DNA from: JBOFWL01 sp051653605
GTDB lineage: Bacteria > Spirochaetota > Brevinematia > Brevinematales > Brevinemataceae
NCBI GenBank assembly: GCA_051653605.1
Contig: JBOFWL010000145.1
Coordinates: 310,001 to 374,000 of the forward strand
Length of the DNA stretch: 64,000 nucleotides
Direction of reading: 5' to 3'
Each line of letters opens with the position of its first letter. The first letter of the stretch is position 1. This document shows, piece after piece, positions 21,904 through 31,692 of this stretch. A program made the position numbers and the translations under genes. Below the pieces are notes generated by a model. That model worked only from the letters and a program-made list of their open reading frames with translations. It was not told where the DNA came from and made no database searches.

Positions 21904-24900
21904 CTATTCAAAAATAGGTTCTCTCGATTGAGTTCCTATTGACTCTATTCGCCGGTCTGGCGGTTTATAACCAAAACTTCGGCGGAAGCTTGTTTCGAGC
22001 AGTAATTCATATTGGTATTCCGTTGTCGGATTAGCCGCCCCAGACTGCGCAGAGCTAATCGGTGGATCAACAAGAATACGTCCATTAACACCAAATGACA
22101 TTTGCCATAAAGTAGGTGTACGATAATCATAAATAACACCAAGTTTGTATTGTTGTTGAAGATATGTATCAACAACATTGTTTTGCGGCGCCTCAAATCG
22201 AATACTTCCTCTTAATTGTAAACTCGGAATGTTGGGAACATTAACCCCCAATTCTACCTCCGAACCATTAAGAAGAGATAGTCCACTCACTGTGTTTCCT
22301 AAGGAAGATGCTCGAACTAGGTTACCAAGAACATCTGTTTTAAGCTGAATAGTATCAAAAAATCCTAAAGCGCGGCGAAGACGCTGTGTTAATGGAGCAA
22401 TAAATAGTGCATTTTCGGCAATACCTACACTAGATGCAACCGCTTCCTGAGAGCTTGAGATAATATTTGTACTATCTCGCCCTCCGCCTTCAACAGAACC
22501 AAAGCCTAGAAGGCCATAAATTTCCGATCGAGATCGTGGAGGTGAAGAACTAAGGGCTGCAAGCTCGATCTCAGGAAGTTTTCCTCGGAAATCAACATTA
22601 ACCGTCACCTGATCCCCTTGGCTTTCTCTTGCCGTAGAAGAAGCAGCAACGCTAACTGTTGGGAAAGGATCCCCAGAATCTCCACTAAAAAATAGGTTTC
22701 CTGTTTCAATTTTTAGGTCTCGCCCAAGATAATTGATCGTCCCACCCTGAATTGGCATGCTTCCCTTAATAGCAAAAGTATTATCGCCAAGGCTTCCATT
22801 AATATGCAAAGTTTGATTTTGTTGAAATCTAAAATCAAAAAGTTGATTGAGAAATCGGGCGCTATTGGCAAGATTAAAATCAATATCAAAATTTAAAGAA
22901 GCAAGAATTGCATTTATAAATTCATTGGGAGTTTGTTCCCCAGTTCCTGTAAGAAGATCTTGAAGCTCGAAGTTAATATTCATGTTTCTACCATGAATTA
23001 CAGATCGTACTCCAATATCTCCAGCACCCCCTGCAATAGTGAGATATTCCAAAGCGGTTTGCCCACTTACAGAAAGGTAAGGAATGTTTAATCTCCAATT
23101 TAGAGAAGATGCATTCGTGCCTTCGCCATTTTTTGAGTATAAATTCAATTTTAAATCTTGAATACTTCTATCCTGAATATTAATCCATCCTTCTAGCCCA
23201 AAAGTATCACGTCCACCAGCTAAAATCGTGGTATCAGGGATGATAATTCGATTTTGCTTCACTAAAATAGTATTACGTTCTGGTAGCCTTAACTGATTTC
23301 TTAATGCCGTTGTTTTGAGTAAGACATTCTCAAAGACAACATCCCCATTAATAATAGGGTTATCAATAGAGCCTTCGGCCTTGAGGTGAATTTCAGCAAT
23401 GCCATCTATTTTGCTGATGGGTTTATTTAGATTGAGTTTTTTCAAAACGGCATGTCCATTAACATAGCCAGACATTGTAGTTGTTGTATTACGACCTTCA
23501 GACATAAGTTTTAAGGCATCAGACTGGAAGATAACATTCCATATACCGCCATTGGTATTGAAATCATAGTAACCAGAAATGCCATATCTAGGGTCGTCTG
23601 AAATAAAAACAAGCCTTGTTCCCTCTTGAATAATTTTTCCAGACATCTGCATAGAGCCTTTGGATAAAACATAAAGATTGGGAATCTGGTAGGAAAGTAT
23701 ACTCATATCATCATCTTTTTTGATTGAAAGCTTCATCCCTGTTTTGATAGAATTTCCAAAAATTGCAAGTGCCCCAGTAAGATCAGCATCAAAATCATTA
23801 GGATTTTTTTGGCTGAAACGAATATTTCCATCCATATTATAGCTTGGGTGTCTCAATCTGAGGTTTTGAAGAATAATATCTCCCCCAACTTTAGCAAAAC
23901 GCTGGGTTGCAAGCTGGAAAGCAGGATTATCAATAGGGTCAGCAGATCGAGAACGACTTCCTCTAATTACAGAAGACTCAACCTTATCCGCAGCATCACC
24001 AACTAAATTGAAGCTTCCTTCGATATCAGGATTTGCTAGCTGCCCATTGAGATTCACTTTGAAATTGGCATAAATAATTTCTGTGCTGGAATCTTGTAAT
24101 GAAGAAAGAGGGCCAAAAATTGGCAAACTAAATAACTCATCGATGCGATAATCTCGAAGATCAAGCGCTGCTTTCCACGTGTACTCACCTGTGATAAACT
24201 GAAGGCTACCACCCTGATCAAAACGAACAGCTCCTCCAATTCCTTCTCTCACATCAATATAGCCTTGACCAGAAAGAAGCTGATTGTCTAAGCCTGCTCT
24301 AAAATACTCAAGAGGCAGGTATCCTTGCGAACCAGACGAGGCAAAATCAAGAGTTACCAAGCGATCAGCAACTTCCCATCGACCTTTTTGGAAAGAAAAA
24401 CCCTTCCAGCCATCAAGAGCAAATTTAAACATCAAATCTCCTGTGAGATTTCCGCCAACTAGTAATTTTTCTAGAGGATATTTATTGAAATTAAACATTA
24501 AATCGACATCTGTCCCTAAAGCCACCGCATTGACGGGAACTATATTATCCACTAAGCCACCGACTTCTGTTCTATCATCACTAATGACAACCTTGGCAAC
24601 AATAGGTATAACCATTTGATCATCATCCAAAAGCATTGTTTCATCATGCGAAGCCCCAACCTTAGCATTCGCTGTAATGCCTATTTTGGTGTTAGTTCGT
24701 CCACCATCAATGGTGACATCTCCCTGAAGAAGAATTTTTTGAGCCATAAAATATAAACGTGGCACTGTGATCATTTCATTAGTAAAGTGCATTTCGATTT
24801 CAATCTGTTTTTCACTGTCTTGAAATCCAATAACATCTCCATCAACTAGCACTTCGGCAAACCTACCTGCCTTGGTGATACGAACATCTCCTTGATAAAT

Positions 24901-26430
24901 CGAAGTATGAAGACCAAAAACAGTAAGGTAAGTATTTTTTGCAAGAAAATCGCCATCCAATCGTACTGCTTTAAGAAGAACATCAACGGTACTACTTCCC
25001 ACATCAACAAAAACATCAACGTCATTCGAAAAAGCTAGAGGTTTTATGAGTAACTTTCCGCCGGGTTCAATGCCAAGATCAACTCTTGCATTCCCAATTC
25101 GCCCTCCGTTCATGGCAGCATCATATACCGTGATATCCAGCGCATTTCTATTGGATATATTTTTGGCAATAGCATGCCCTGAAAAAACAAGACCCGGCAA
25201 CAAAAATCGCACGTTGTCAAGGTCGAGAACCCCGTAGGGTAGAGGAATTAAACCTTTTCTATCCTTAAAATTAAAACCAAGATCACCTTTTAGGTTACCA
25301 AAAAAATGAGTTTTAATATCAAGGGGGAAAGCATAGGTTCCATCATTTCTAGGGTAAAATTCAAGATTAGCACCAATATTAGGGTGATCTGGCGATGTAA
25401 TAGAAAGAAGCGCCGTCCAGTCGGGATTGTTTTTGAGATCAACAGTTAAGCGATATCGCCCCGGTTTAAAAGCATAGTCTAAAGCCTGATATTCTTCGTA
25501 TTTATCATACTTAATAAGAAATGGCCTGTCTATTTTTAGAGTAAAATCTTTTGCGTCACCTTGTAAGGCCATATTATTGGAAGATCCCTCAAATTGATTG
25601 AGCGCATTAAAGCTCAACGCTCCCTTATTTAGTGAGAAATTAAGCAACATTTTCTCTTCATCCCTTTGAGAAACAACAGGTAAGCCTCCCAAGTTTAGGC
25701 GAGAAATTAAAACATCAAAGAATCCATCAACAAGATTAAAATTAGTGATAACACCCTCACTTTTCGCATTAAGAGTGAGAATATCTACTTGATTACTCCA
25801 ACGAGTAATGATATTGAGATCGGTTTTCCATGTAGCTGTATCATTTTTTATAAAAGCATAAGCACTATTTATTGTGGCATCAACGCGATAATGACCTAAA
25901 GCACGAATCGTAGCAGCTGTATTCCGTATTCGAAGATCAAAAACCATCTTAGCTGGATCAAATTGAATAGCCGATGGCTTTTCAGGGCTAGAAGGCTCTT
26001 TATCTGTAGAGGGATATTGATTGGCAAGCCTATTACGAAACTCTTTGAGAGCATAAGTATGAAATTCTACAGAAGTCTTGTTGATGATAAAACTAGCAGG
26101 GATTAACTCCCATTTGCGAGTGAAAACATGCCACAAGCGATATCTAAAATAAATATCTTCAAGTTCTAAATTAATCTCATCATCGATGATAATTTCGACG
26201 CGATTGATACTGATAAAAATAAAAGGTAGGTTAGAAATACCATTAATCTTAACTTCTCTAGCACCTACAGCCGTTTTAATAGCCGCTGTAATTGAGGGTT
26301 TAGCAATCAATAACCCAACATTCACAATGCCAAGAAATAAAATATAGACAAGAGCAATTCGAAATAGCATTCGAACCGTTTTTTGACTGATATGAATAGA
26401 AAAGTGTTTTTTCTTATCTTTTTGCATCAC
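21904..26430 (-). CDS. tamB: translocation/assembly module TamB family protein
   Basis: A 1508-residue AsmA/TamB-like protein that bridges the inner and outer membranes. A single N-terminal membrane helix (VRMLFRIALVYILFLGIVNV, about residues 20-40) is followed by a very long repetitive beta-strand region characteristic of the hydrophobic groove that is thought to carry phospholipid. The conserved C-terminal TamB domain includes INYLGRDLKIETGNLFFSGD and then LRGSIRFEAPQNN. Its length is in the normal TamB range (about 1200-1500). It lies directly upstream of bamA and 23 bases after the TPR protein gene. The tamB-bamA linkage is known from other spirochaetes such as Borrelia, where no TamA exists and BamA is the likely partner. 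Confidence 0.9.
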   Translation of the reverse strand: MMQKDKKKHFSIHISQKTVRMLFRIALVYILFLGIVNVGLLIAKPSITAAIKTAVGAREVKINGISNLPFIFISINRVEIIIDDEINLELEDIYFRYRLWHVFTRKWELIPASFIINKTSVEFHTYALKEFRNRLANQYPSTDKEPSSPEKPSAIQFDPAKMVFDLRIRNTAATIRALGHYRVDATINSAYAFIKNDTATWKTDLNIITRWSNQVDILTLNAKSEGVITNFNLVDGFFDVLISRLNLGGLPVVSQRDEEKMLLNFSLNKGALSFNALNQFEGSSNNMALQGDAKDFTLKIDRPFLIKYDKYEEYQALDYAFKPGRYRLTVDLKNNPDWTALLSITSPDHPNIGANLEFYPRNDGTYAFPLDIKTHFFGNLKGDLGFNFKDRKGLIPLPYGVLDLDNVRFLLPGLVFSGHAIAKNISNRNALDITVYDAAMNGGRIGNARVDLGIEPGGKLLIKPLAFSNDVDVFVDVGSSTVDVLLKAVRLDGDFLAKNTYLTVFGLHTSIYQGDVRITKAGRFAEVLVDGDVIGFQDSEKQIEIEMHFTNEMITVPRLYFMAQKILLQGDVTIDGGRTNTKIGITANAKVGASHDETMLLDDDQMVIPIVAKVVISDDRTEVGGLVDNIVPVNAVALGTDVDLMFNFNKYPLEKLLVGGNLTGDLMFKFALDGWKGFSFQKGRWEVADRLVTLDFASSGSQGYLPLEYFRAGLDNQLLSGQGYIDVREGIGGAVRFDQGGSLQFITGEYTWKAALDLRDYRIDELFSLPIFGPLSSLQDSSTEIIYANFKVNLNGQLANPDIEGSFNLVGDAADKVESSVIRGSRSRSADPIDNPAFQLATQRFAKVGGDIILQNLRLRHPSYNMDGNIRFSQKNPNDFDADLTGALAIFGNSIKTGMKLSIKKDDDMSILSYQIPNLYVLSKGSMQMSGKIIQEGTRLVFISDDPRYGISGYYDFNTNGGIWNVIFQSDALKLMSEGRNTTTTMSGYVNGHAVLKKLNLNKPISKIDGIAEIHLKAEGSIDNPIINGDVVFENVLLKTTALRNQLRLPERNTILVKQNRIIIPDTTILAGGRDTFGLEGWINIQDRSIQDLKLNLYSKNGEGTNASSLNWRLNIPYLSVSGQTALEYLTIAGGAGDIGVRSVIHGRNMNINFELQDLLTGTGEQTPNEFINAILASLNFDIDFNLANSARFLNQLFDFRFQQNQTLHINGSLGDNTFAIKGSMPIQGGTINYLGRDLKIETGNLFFSGDSGDPFPTVSVAASSTARESQGDQVTVNVDFRGKLPEIELAALSSSPPRSRSEIYGLLGFGSVEGGGRDSTNIISSSQEAVASSVGIAENALFIAPLTQRLRRALGFFDTIQLKTDVLGNLVRASSLGNTVSGLSLLNGSEVELGVNVPNIPSLQLRGSIRFEAPQNNVVDTYLQQQYKLGVIYDYRTPTLWQMSFGVNGRILVDPPISSAQSGAANPTTEYQYELLLETSFRRSFGYKPPDRRIESIGTQSREPIFE

Positions 26431-26453
26431 AGTGTGGGCCTTCTCATGGTTAT

Positions 26454-28508
26454 CTAGAGACTAACTTGACTCCAAGATTGCTTTAACTCATTCAAATGTT
26501 GAATAGCAATATGGGGGTTTTTAGCTAATTCAAGAACACGTTTTTCATACTCTGAAGACAACTCCTCACGCCCATTTACCCAGTGCCAGGCAGCAAGGTG
26601 CATATAAATCTCATAATATACAGGCAACCACCTTGTACTTTCGTCAACATAGGGAGGGGCTAACATTTTAGAGTAATTTTGTTCTTCATCAATAAGTGTA
26701 ACGCTTCGTTCGAGGGAGTCAAAATAGGGGGTTGGATCATCAGCGTCTTTTACCTTCAAGCGAAATGCTTCCATAGCAACAAATGCAGCTGTATCGAGAA
26801 TTTCCAAGGTTGGATTTTCCATGCTCATTTCAATAATTTTTTTCACAATGCCTATATCCAGCCCCATATCTGATGACAGCCCATTAATATAAGCATAGTT
26901 ATTAAAATTAGCCTTTATGATATCCTGCGAGGACGAACCTAGCTTTTCAAACGCTTGTGTAATATTAAGCCGTGCTCGTGCCATAAGGATTTGTTTATCT
27001 TGATTTGTTTTGAGCCACTGAGAAGAATAAAAATCGGCTAAATCGAAGTGTAATAGAACTTTCTGATCAGGAGAAGCCTTTTCTAAAGCGATTTTTTCAA
27101 GGGCTAAAGCTTCATCATATCTACCTGTTTTTATTGCAATTTTAGCTTGAATAATAAACGAATCAGGAGTGGCTTTCCCTTTTTTCCGTTGATACAAGCC
27201 AAGGTATTTCTGGATTTCTTCTTCACTTTGCTCATCCTGAATGATAATTCTCATAATTGTGTCCAATGCTTCTGAATAATATCGTGAATTGGTAAATCTT
27301 AAATGTTTTCTAAAATTTTCAATGGCCTTTGGATAGTTGTTTTCTCTGAGATAAATTCGCCCAATGAGGTAGCTTTTTTCTCCATTTTCATTTTCATCAA
27401 TATCATTAAGGTAGGATAAGGCAAGCTTATTTTTACCCACCAGATAAGACATTCCTCCAAGGCTTGCGGCAACGGGTTGAATCTCGTCTTTAAGCTGAAG
27501 GCGTTTCATCTGTTTATAACGAAGATCGAGATAGAACCAAGGATTTTCCGTGCGAAGAGGAGTGCCCACAGTACCATCTAATGCAATCATAGAGCGAGAT
27601 GTTAAGCCTCGTCGATAAAGAGACAAAGCTTGTTCATAAGGCGAGAGCGGAGTTTTCTTTGATGAAAGAACAGAGTCCATAAGACGAAGTGATTCTTTTG
27701 ATCCATCGGCAAATAAAATACCTAAAAATAATTCTCGCTGGTCTTGATCAAAATTATTAATATTAAGAGCATGAAGATGCTTAGCCGCATAGGCAAAGTT
27801 AAGAAAATCCACCTCTGAGCTAAGCAGGCTACCCATCGGCTGTTGGTGGATCATATACGCAAGCCTCCAAAAGGAAAGAGCCTTACGGCGATCCCCCAAG
27901 GCGTTGTATGCAAGAGCCATAAATTCACGGGCTTGAGAAACGTAATATTTTTCTACCTGAGTTGAAGGAGTAGAGCCTGCAACAAAAGAATTATATTGAA
28001 TAAGTTCAAAAGGATTAATGGGTTGTTTTCGTTCTTGCCTACGAATAAGTTGCATGGCAACAATATAGCCACGCATTCCATTAGCGATAATGCTTTGAGG
28101 ATGGTGAGAAAGATAGAGATCAATCGTTTTTTGTGCCAGCAAATAATCACCTGTACTTACAGATTGATGAAGAAAGAGTTGTAAAATTCTTTGGGCATCA
28201 GTTTCGGGCAAAACATCACTTTTAATGAGTTCAAACAACCGTTGCCCAATACTATCAGCATCTGGCTGAGATAATCTTTCTGTCTGGAGTAAGGCAAAAT
28301 ATACACTAAGTAATGTTTGAGCAACCTGGGAATCTGGAACTTTCGCGAAAAGGGTTTCTAATAAAGAACGTGCCTGTTGATAATCTTGAGCATAAACATA
28401 TTCCAAAGCAAGAACATACTGTTGCTGGTTTGAAGACAAAGAAGCTGGAGCCTTTGCCATAACTGATGTAGAAAAAAAACACAGTAAAAGAAAAAAATAA
28501 ACTTTCAT
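26454..28508 (-). CDS. exported TPR-rich protein
   Basis: A 684-residue protein. The start is ATG 28508, after a strong GGAGGAG; a longer in-frame reading to 28586 overlaps the promoter and is unlikely. A signal peptide (MKVYFFLLLCFFSTSVMA) is cleaved before KAPASL, giving a periplasmic protein. The mature part is almost wholly helical and has at least six TPR-like units (for example QDYQQARSLLETLFAKVPDS and NYPKAIENFRKHLRFTN). It is the first gene of the tamB-bamA operon. A role as periplasmic scaffold or BamD-like accessory factor is plausible, but there is no lipobox. The function is not established. Confidence 0.75.
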   Translation of the reverse strand: MKVYFFLLLCFFSTSVMAKAPASLSSNQQQYVLALEYVYAQDYQQARSLLETLFAKVPDSQVAQTLLSVYFALLQTERLSQPDADSIGQRLFELIKSDVLPETDAQRILQLFLHQSVSTGDYLLAQKTIDLYLSHHPQSIIANGMRGYIVAMQLIRRQERKQPINPFELIQYNSFVAGSTPSTQVEKYYVSQAREFMALAYNALGDRRKALSFWRLAYMIHQQPMGSLLSSEVDFLNFAYAAKHLHALNINNFDQDQRELFLGILFADGSKESLRLMDSVLSSKKTPLSPYEQALSLYRRGLTSRSMIALDGTVGTPLRTENPWFYLDLRYKQMKRLQLKDEIQPVAASLGGMSYLVGKNKLALSYLNDIDENENGEKSYLIGRIYLRENNYPKAIENFRKHLRFTNSRYYSEALDTIMRIIIQDEQSEEEIQKYLGLYQRKKGKATPDSFIIQAKIAIKTGRYDEALALEKIALEKASPDQKVLLHFDLADFYSSQWLKTNQDKQILMARARLNITQAFEKLGSSSQDIIKANFNNYAYINGLSSDMGLDIGIVKKIIEMSMENPTLEILDTAAFVAMEAFRLKVKDADDPTPYFDSLERSVTLIDEEQNYSKMLAPPYVDESTRWLPVYYEIYMHLAAWHWVNGREELSSEYEKRVLELAKNPHIAIQHLNELKQSWSQVSL

Positions 28509-28557
28509 AAACTCCTCCAGTGAGAGTAAACCGTGAAAGAAAGAAAACCCCCATTCT

Positions 28558-28586
28558 AGTATAGCATAATCAGCGAATATTGTCAT
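28558..28586 (-). promoter_or_regulatory. sigma70-type promoter of the TPR-tamB-bamA operon
   Basis: On the minus strand ATGACA (28586-28581), a 17-base spacer and TATACT (28563-28558). Confidence 0.7.
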
Positions 28587-28691
28587 ATTATTAGAGATAA
28601 TATTTTGAATTTTTGTAGGCTATCTTAAAAATTTTTAATAGCATTTTTTAGTAAATCTTGATATTTTTATACTGATGTTTTATGATGTATT

Positions 28692-29105
28692 ATGAGAAGA
28701 ATATATTTAATATTAAGCCTTTTTGGTCTTCTTTCTTGTTCTACACGAGCTATCGAGAATTTTTTCACTGATTTAAGTGGTACCTACCGCGTTAATGCTG
28801 CAGGGGCGGTTTTTCTGTTGCGAACATTTCCTCAGTTAAGCATCTCAAACAACGCAAGCATTGTCTCCGACAACTCAGGGCGTTTTAGTTATTCTAATAG
28901 TTCAACAGGCCTTGTTACACCTCTTTTTTCTATAGAAGGAACACCTCGTTCTGCTCAATCTGGGGTTTTTGTCGTAGAAGGGCAACAGCTATATTTTGGT
29001 GTAGAATTAGAGAATCGAAGTAACTTAATGTTTAGTTCAAATATCGTATTTAGCCCGGATGAAGCAGAGTTTTTCTTTTTATTGCCGGTTGCTAACAAGC
29101 AATAA
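28692..29105 (+). CDS. small lipoprotein of unknown function
   Basis: A 137-residue protein with a type II signal peptide: MRRIYLILSLFGLLSC gives a lipobox LLSC with the acylated cysteine at residue 16. The mature part is Ser/Asn/Phe-rich with alternating strands and no recognised domain. A TATACT -10-like box lies at 28668-28673, only about 18 bases before the ATG, and no Shine-Dalgarno is visible. The gene is 20 bases upstream of the M20 peptidase gene and may form an operon with it. Confidence 0.65.
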   Translation: MRRIYLILSLFGLLSCSTRAIENFFTDLSGTYRVNAAGAVFLLRTFPQLSISNNASIVSDNSGRFSYSNSSTGLVTPLFSIEGTPRSAQSGVFVVEGQQLYFGVELENRSNLMFSSNIVFSPDEAEFFFLLPVANKQ

Positions 29106-29125
29106 ATATAATCAAGGGGAGATTT

Positions 29126-30259
29126 ATGAAAAAACATCAAGCAGTTGTCTCTTATTTTATGGATATGGCAGCAATAGCATCTCCATCATTTCAAGAAAAA
29201 CCAGTATTTGATTACATCCAACGTTTTTTTGATGAGAAAAAAGCCGATGCGAGTCGCTTTAGCCTGAAGCGTTTTCCCTATACCGATGCAAAAGGTCGTA
29301 GTAGTGAAAATATGGTAATTCGGATTAAAGCAAACGACAGTTCGAAAAAATCACTATTTTTTGATGCCCACGCAGATACTGTTCCTCCCTGTGAAAAAGT
29401 CACCCCAATTTTGGACGAAACAAAAGGCATTATCCATAGCGATGGAAGCTCTGTACTAGGAGCCGACGACAAAGCCGGTATAGCAGCAATGCTTGCAACT
29501 ATAGACTGGATTCTCGAAAACAACCCAAAGCATGGAGAACTTGTATTTATTATTTCTTCTGCAGAGGAAGTAGGGCTTGTTGGAGCACAATTTCTTCCCG
29601 AAAACGAGCTTCAAAATATCGATTTTGGGTTTATTTTGGATAGTGGTGGGCCTGTGGGTAAGATCAATCTTGAAGCACCCTACCACTACGATTACTCTAT
29701 CACAGTAAAAGGGCGTTCGTCTCACGCTGGCATGGAACCTGAAAAAGGGTTAAATGCCATTAAGGTGGCAGGGGCTCTTATTCTCGACCTACCAACAGGG
29801 CGCGTCTCCGAAGATACCGTCTCTAACATAGGTATTATCAATGGTGGATTCGCACGAAATGTTGTTCCTGATACCTGTACTATTATAGGAGAGTTTCGCT
29901 CTTTAAAAGATGAAAAGTGTCAACCCCTTATAAAACAAGTAAAAGAAGCGGTTGCTAAGCATAAAGCTCAAGCTGTGGATATTACCTGCGAACTCAACAA
30001 ATCTAACGAAGGGTATAGTTTTACAGCAGAAAGCCCTATTGTGGCATTCACAACAAAAGCGCTTGCCGATATAGGCATCACCGCAGAGTATGAAAGCTCA
30101 ACTGGGGGAACAAACGCCAATATCTATACAGGAAAAGGCGTTGTATCTACTGTTGTTAGCGTTGGTATGGAAGAAATCCATTCTGTCAACGAATATATCC
30201 GCATTAAAGATTTAGAAGATACGACACGCTTGCTTATCCGTCTTATCGAAAATTCATAA
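29126..30259 (+). CDS. M20 family metallopeptidase (PepT-like)
   Basis: A 377-residue di-zinc aminopeptidase of the M20 family, closest to peptidase T-like proteins. The metal ligands and catalytic residues are visible: HADTV (about residues 79-83), LGADDKAG with the bridging Asp, the general base pair in SAEEVG, DSGG, and the C-terminal His in EIHSVNEYI. The dimerisation/lid domain contains GRSSHAGMEPEKG, and STGGTNAN is present. It is cytoplasmic. It probably trims tripeptides or other small peptides. An AAGGGGAG Shine-Dalgarno precedes the ATG. The stop shares one base with the queA start (TAATG). Confidence 0.9.
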   Translation: MKKHQAVVSYFMDMAAIASPSFQEKPVFDYIQRFFDEKKADASRFSLKRFPYTDAKGRSSENMVIRIKANDSSKKSLFFDAHADTVPPCEKVTPILDETKGIIHSDGSSVLGADDKAGIAAMLATIDWILENNPKHGELVFIISSAEEVGLVGAQFLPENELQNIDFGFILDSGGPVGKINLEAPYHYDYSITVKGRSSHAGMEPEKGLNAIKVAGALILDLPTGRVSEDTVSNIGIINGGFARNVVPDTCTIIGEFRSLKDEKCQPLIKQVKEAVAKHKAQAVDITCELNKSNEGYSFTAESPIVAFTTKALADIGITAEYESSTGGTNANIYTGKGVVSTVVSVGMEEIHSVNEYIRIKDLEDTTRLLIRLIENS

Positions 30260-31287
30260 TGTCGTATTTTCTCGATTTTGATCTCCCTAGCGAATTAATT
30301 GCAGCACAACCTTCGGCAAAACGTGGTGATGACCGAATCATGATCCTCCAGAATGGACAAATCACACACAGCCACTTCGAAGAATCTCTATCTCATATCA
30401 ACAAAGGCGACCTCATTGTTTTTAATAATACTAAAGTCTTTAAAGCGCGCCTTTTTTTCACCTCGGCAAAAAGTGGGCTAGAAAGCGAGTTATTACTTAT
30501 CGAACGCCTGGGGCCAAATATTTGGTCTGCAATGATTAAAAAAGCTCGTCGTCTCAAAGAAGGAGATATAATTATATTTTCCCACCGGAGAGCAAGTATA
30601 GGTAAAACAATGGAGGATGGCCTCAGAGAGGTGATTTTTGATGAAGAATTTTCACCCGCCGACGCCGATCGAATAGGGCAGATTCCTCTCCCCCCCTACA
30701 TCATCGAAGAACGTCGCCGACGCCACCAAGAATTATACAGCTCCAGCGATGAAGAACGCTATCAAACTCTTTTTGCACGGCTTTATGGATCGGTTGCAGC
30801 GCCAACAGCCTCTCTTCGATTTACTCGAGAAATTTTATCATCGTTAACTAGCCGAGGGGTGCTCACCACAGAAATAACATTACACGTGGGTATAGGCACC
30901 TTCAAGCCGATGGATAGCCACCCCGATGATTTCAAAATTCATTCAGAAAAAGCAGAGATTTCAGAAGAAACCGCAGCCATCATCAAAGAAACAAAAGCTC
31001 GTGGTGGGCGAGTTATCGCCGCGGGGACAACGGTTTGTCGCACACTCGAGGCCTTCGAAGGAAAAGCAAATCGCGGTTATGCGGAAATTTTCATTAAACC
31101 TGGATACCAATTCAAAGTTACCGATGGTCTGATTACAAATTTTCACTTGCCACATTCAACCTTACTTCTTTTAGTGCAAGCATTTGCAGGAGTAGATTTT
31201 ACTCGCCAAGCCTATATCGAGGCATTAGAACACAAATATCAGTTTTTTAGTTATGGTGATGGAATGCTGATTCTAGCAGATAAATAA
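30259..31287 (+). CDS. queA: S-adenosylmethionine:tRNA ribosyltransferase-isomerase
   Basis: A 342-residue QueA. It transfers and rearranges the ribosyl group of S-adenosylmethionine onto preQ1 at tRNA position 34, giving epoxyqueuosine. Landmarks are the N-terminal FDLPSELIAAQPSAKRGDDR, KGDLIVFNNTKVFKARL, GSVAAPTASLRFT and HVGIGTFKPM, and the C-terminal TNFHLPHSTLLLLVQAF. Full length. It is coupled to the upstream peptidase gene by a one-base overlap. The other queuosine genes (tgt, queC-F) are not in this window. Confidence 0.96.
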   Translation: MSYFLDFDLPSELIAAQPSAKRGDDRIMILQNGQITHSHFEESLSHINKGDLIVFNNTKVFKARLFFTSAKSGLESELLLIERLGPNIWSAMIKKARRLKEGDIIIFSHRRASIGKTMEDGLREVIFDEEFSPADADRIGQIPLPPYIIEERRRRHQELYSSSDEERYQTLFARLYGSVAAPTASLRFTREILSSLTSRGVLTTEITLHVGIGTFKPMDSHPDDFKIHSEKAEISEETAAIIKETKARGGRVIAAGTTVCRTLEAFEGKANRGYAEIFIKPGYQFKVTDGLITNFHLPHSTLLLLVQAFAGVDFTRQAYIEALEHKYQFFSYGDGMLILADK

Positions 31288-31316
31288 AAAGCCCCGAAAT
31301 ATTTCGGGGTTTCTTT
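31286..31316. terminator. bidirectional intrinsic terminator
   Basis: A GCCCCGAAAT/ATTTCGGGG hairpin is flanked by A- and T-runs and separates queA (+) from the 122-residue protein gene (-). Confidence 0.85.
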
Positions 31317-31323
31317 GAATTTA

Positions 31324-31692
31324 TTATTTATTTGCTTCGATAGCCTCGGCAAGAAGCATTATATTTTTACGAAGATAGTATTGAATATCTTCCGCCGCCA
31401 CACTAATACAAGAAATTTGATGTAAAGCTCTCACTAACATATCTTCTTCGGTGGGTTCATCCAAGCGAGGGATAGAAAGCACATACCCCAGTAATTGCTT
31501 GTTAATACGCACAATATCTACCTTCTGAATATCTATCACGTGAACAGCCTCTACTAAAATTAAAGTCATTTTGCGTACGTTTTCAATGAGCGTTGCTTGC
31601 TGCTCTAAATTTAGGGAGGGAATTAAAAGCAAAGATTTAGTTTCTGAAAGATATTCTATAAGCTGAAGATAATCATCATTTTTCAGAGCCAC
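31324..31692 (-). CDS. small helical protein, unknown
   Basis: About 122 residues, not recognised. I start it at GTG 31692, where the G is shared with the upstream TAG stop (TAGTG) and AGAGG lies seven bases before. It is almost entirely helical, leucine-rich and soluble. Its position, coupled to the last codon of the mannose-1-phosphate guanylyltransferase gene in the pyrG operon, suggests co-expression, but no functional clue follows from the sequence. Confidence 0.6.
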   Translation of the reverse strand: MALKNDDYLQLIEYLSETKSLLLIPSLNLEQQATLIENVRKMTLILVEAVHVIDIQKVDIVRINKQLLGYVLSIPRLDEPTEEDMLVRALHQISCISVAAEDIQYYLRKNIMLLAEAIEANK

